Shown piece after piece: positions 14,336 to 14,919 of a stretch of DNA of 14,919 bases (positions are counted from its first letter, which is position 1; each line of letters starts with the position of its first letter). The translations under genes and the position numbers were made by a program. The stretch is from Bacteroidota bacterium. GTDB taxonomy: Bacteria; Bacteroidota; Bacteroidia; Chitinophagales; Chitinophagaceae. Location of the stretch: the NCBI GenBank assembly GCA_947461015.1, contig CANHIR010000026.1:1-14919 (forward strand). The letters run 5' to 3'. The notes beneath the pieces were generated by a model, which did no database searches, had not been told where the DNA came from, and was given only the letters and a program-made list of their open reading frames with translations.

Positions 14336-14863
14336 ATGGAGTTAAAAAAAGATAAGCCAGCTGAAAAGCAATGGCATGTTATTTATACGAAGTCAAAGTG
14401 GGAAAAAAAGGTAGACGAATTGCTAATGCAAAAAGGTTTTATTAGCTGGTGCCCAGTGGAGAAAAAAGAACGTTATTGGACGGATCGAAAAAAAATAATT
14501 GATGTTCCTTTATTTCGATCCTATGTTTTTGTAAAAATGTCAAAAGAAGATTACCCAACGGTGCTTTCCACTATGGGAGTAGTAAATTTTTTATATTTTG
14601 AAAAAAAACCAGCCATTATCAGAGATGCTGAAATAGAAGAAATCAAAAAGTACTTAGGCTTATCAACCTCCTCCACATCAATTGAAATAGTAGATTTGAC
14701 CAACCTGCCTGCACAAACAAAAGTATCTATCAATCAGGGTTTATTTATGAATAGGAGAGGAGCCGTAGTAAAAGCCAGTAAAAACAATGTTTTTGTACGT
14801 TTAGAAAGCTTGAATATGATGATGATTGTGGAGTTCAAGCCACATGAAGTGTCTCCCATTTAA
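14336..14863 (+). CDS. UpxY/NusG-like transcription antiterminator
   Basis: This 175-residue NusG paralogue binds RNA polymerase and, in the Bacteroides UpxY family, lets it read through long capsule operons. The NGN domain covers about 11-108: KQWHVIYTKSKWEKKVDELL, the SWCPVEKKERYWTDRKKII block, then PLFRSYVFVKMSKEDYPTVLSTMGVVNFL. A degenerate KOW-like domain follows (about 126-172: KVSINQGLFMNRRGAVVKASKNNVFVRLESL). The housekeeping NusG is usually longer and sits in a secE-nusG-rplK cluster, which is not the case here. The gene begins 2 bp after the protease stop (TAACAATG). Such genes typically precede polysaccharide export and glycosyltransferase genes, but whether one follows is beyond the window. 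Family confidence is high; the target operon is unknown. Confidence 0.93.
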   Translation: MELKKDKPAEKQWHVIYTKSKWEKKVDELLMQKGFISWCPVEKKERYWTDRKKIIDVPLFRSYVFVKMSKEDYPTVLSTMGVVNFLYFEKKPAIIRDAEIEEIKKYLGLSTSSTSIEIVDLTNLPAQTKVSINQGLFMNRRGAVVKASKNNVFVRLESLNMMMIVEFKPHEVSPI

Positions 14864-14868
14864 ATACA

Positions 14869-14919
14869 TTATTTTATTTCCCAATCTACAATTTGGTTGC
14901 TCCATTCAGGCCTAAACGG
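14869..14919 (-). CDS. Possible 3' end of a minus-strand gene (partial)
   Basis: On the minus strand the last 51 bases form an open frame reading PFRPEWSNQIVDWEIK and then TAA at 14871-14869. The residue mix looks protein-like, and no plus-strand start codon is visible in this stretch. If real, this gene would converge on the antiterminator with only 5 bp between stops. Sixteen codons are too few to prove a gene or name a product. Confidence 0.3.
   Translation of the reverse strand, partial: PFRPEWSNQIVDWEIK

Noticed and set aside
14336..14863. Housekeeping NusG
   Set aside because: The protein lacks the secE/rplK neighbours and has a degenerate KOW region; the sequence style fits UpxY-like paralogues better.

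Overview
The window looks like ordinary chromosomal DNA of a low-GC member of the Bacteroidota, probably Chitinophagaceae or a close relative (inference). The reasons are: start codons without Shine-Dalgarno sequences, -7 boxes of the Bacteroidota type TAnnTTTG upstream of several genes, a DUF4369-thioredoxin protein, a carboxypeptidase-regulatory/plug/beta-barrel outer-membrane protein, a UpxY/NusG-like antiterminator and signal peptides ending in NAQ. I see no insertion sequence, phage gene, CRISPR array, toxin-antitoxin pair or recognisable defence system. No gap between genes exceeds about 160 bases.

Layout. Bases 1-1829 (+) are the 3' end of a histidine operon: partial hisA, hisF and the fused hisIE. 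A TlpA/ResA-like periplasmic thioredoxin follows on its own probable promoter and ends in a strong hairpin terminator at 2987-3018. Four minus-strand genes occupy 3001-6036. In transcription order they are a membrane 2x[4Fe-4S] protein with a cytochrome-b-like region, a CCG-domain Fe-S oxidoreductase, a conserved 167-aa protein of unknown role and a YffB/ArsC-family protein. The first two look like the two halves of an HdrDE/GlpC-type quinone-linked electron-transfer module. A perfect 9-bp inverted repeat sits on their probable promoter.

Bases 6194-8622 (+) carry a full-length PgcA-type phosphohexomutase and, 8 bp later, a protein-L-isoaspartate methyltransferase. Bases 8669-11269 (-) encode a large outer-membrane beta-barrel protein with a strikingly Gly-rich loop. 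Upstream of it on the same strand are a small two-TM DUF445-like protein and a tRNA-His(GUG). The tRNA has an encoded G-1 and CCA, and its 3' end touches a 14-bp terminator. From 12129 (+) a Prc/CtpA tail-specific protease is followed after 2 bp by a UpxY/NusG-like antiterminator, a type of gene that commonly heads polysaccharide loci. The right edge may hold the tail of a minus-strand gene.

The genes are mostly housekeeping: histidine synthesis, redox and electron transfer, sugar phosphates, protein repair and quality control, and envelope. The best leads are the operator-like palindrome, the uncharacterised Fe-S/YffB cluster and the antiterminator at the right edge. I did not find a clearly new system.
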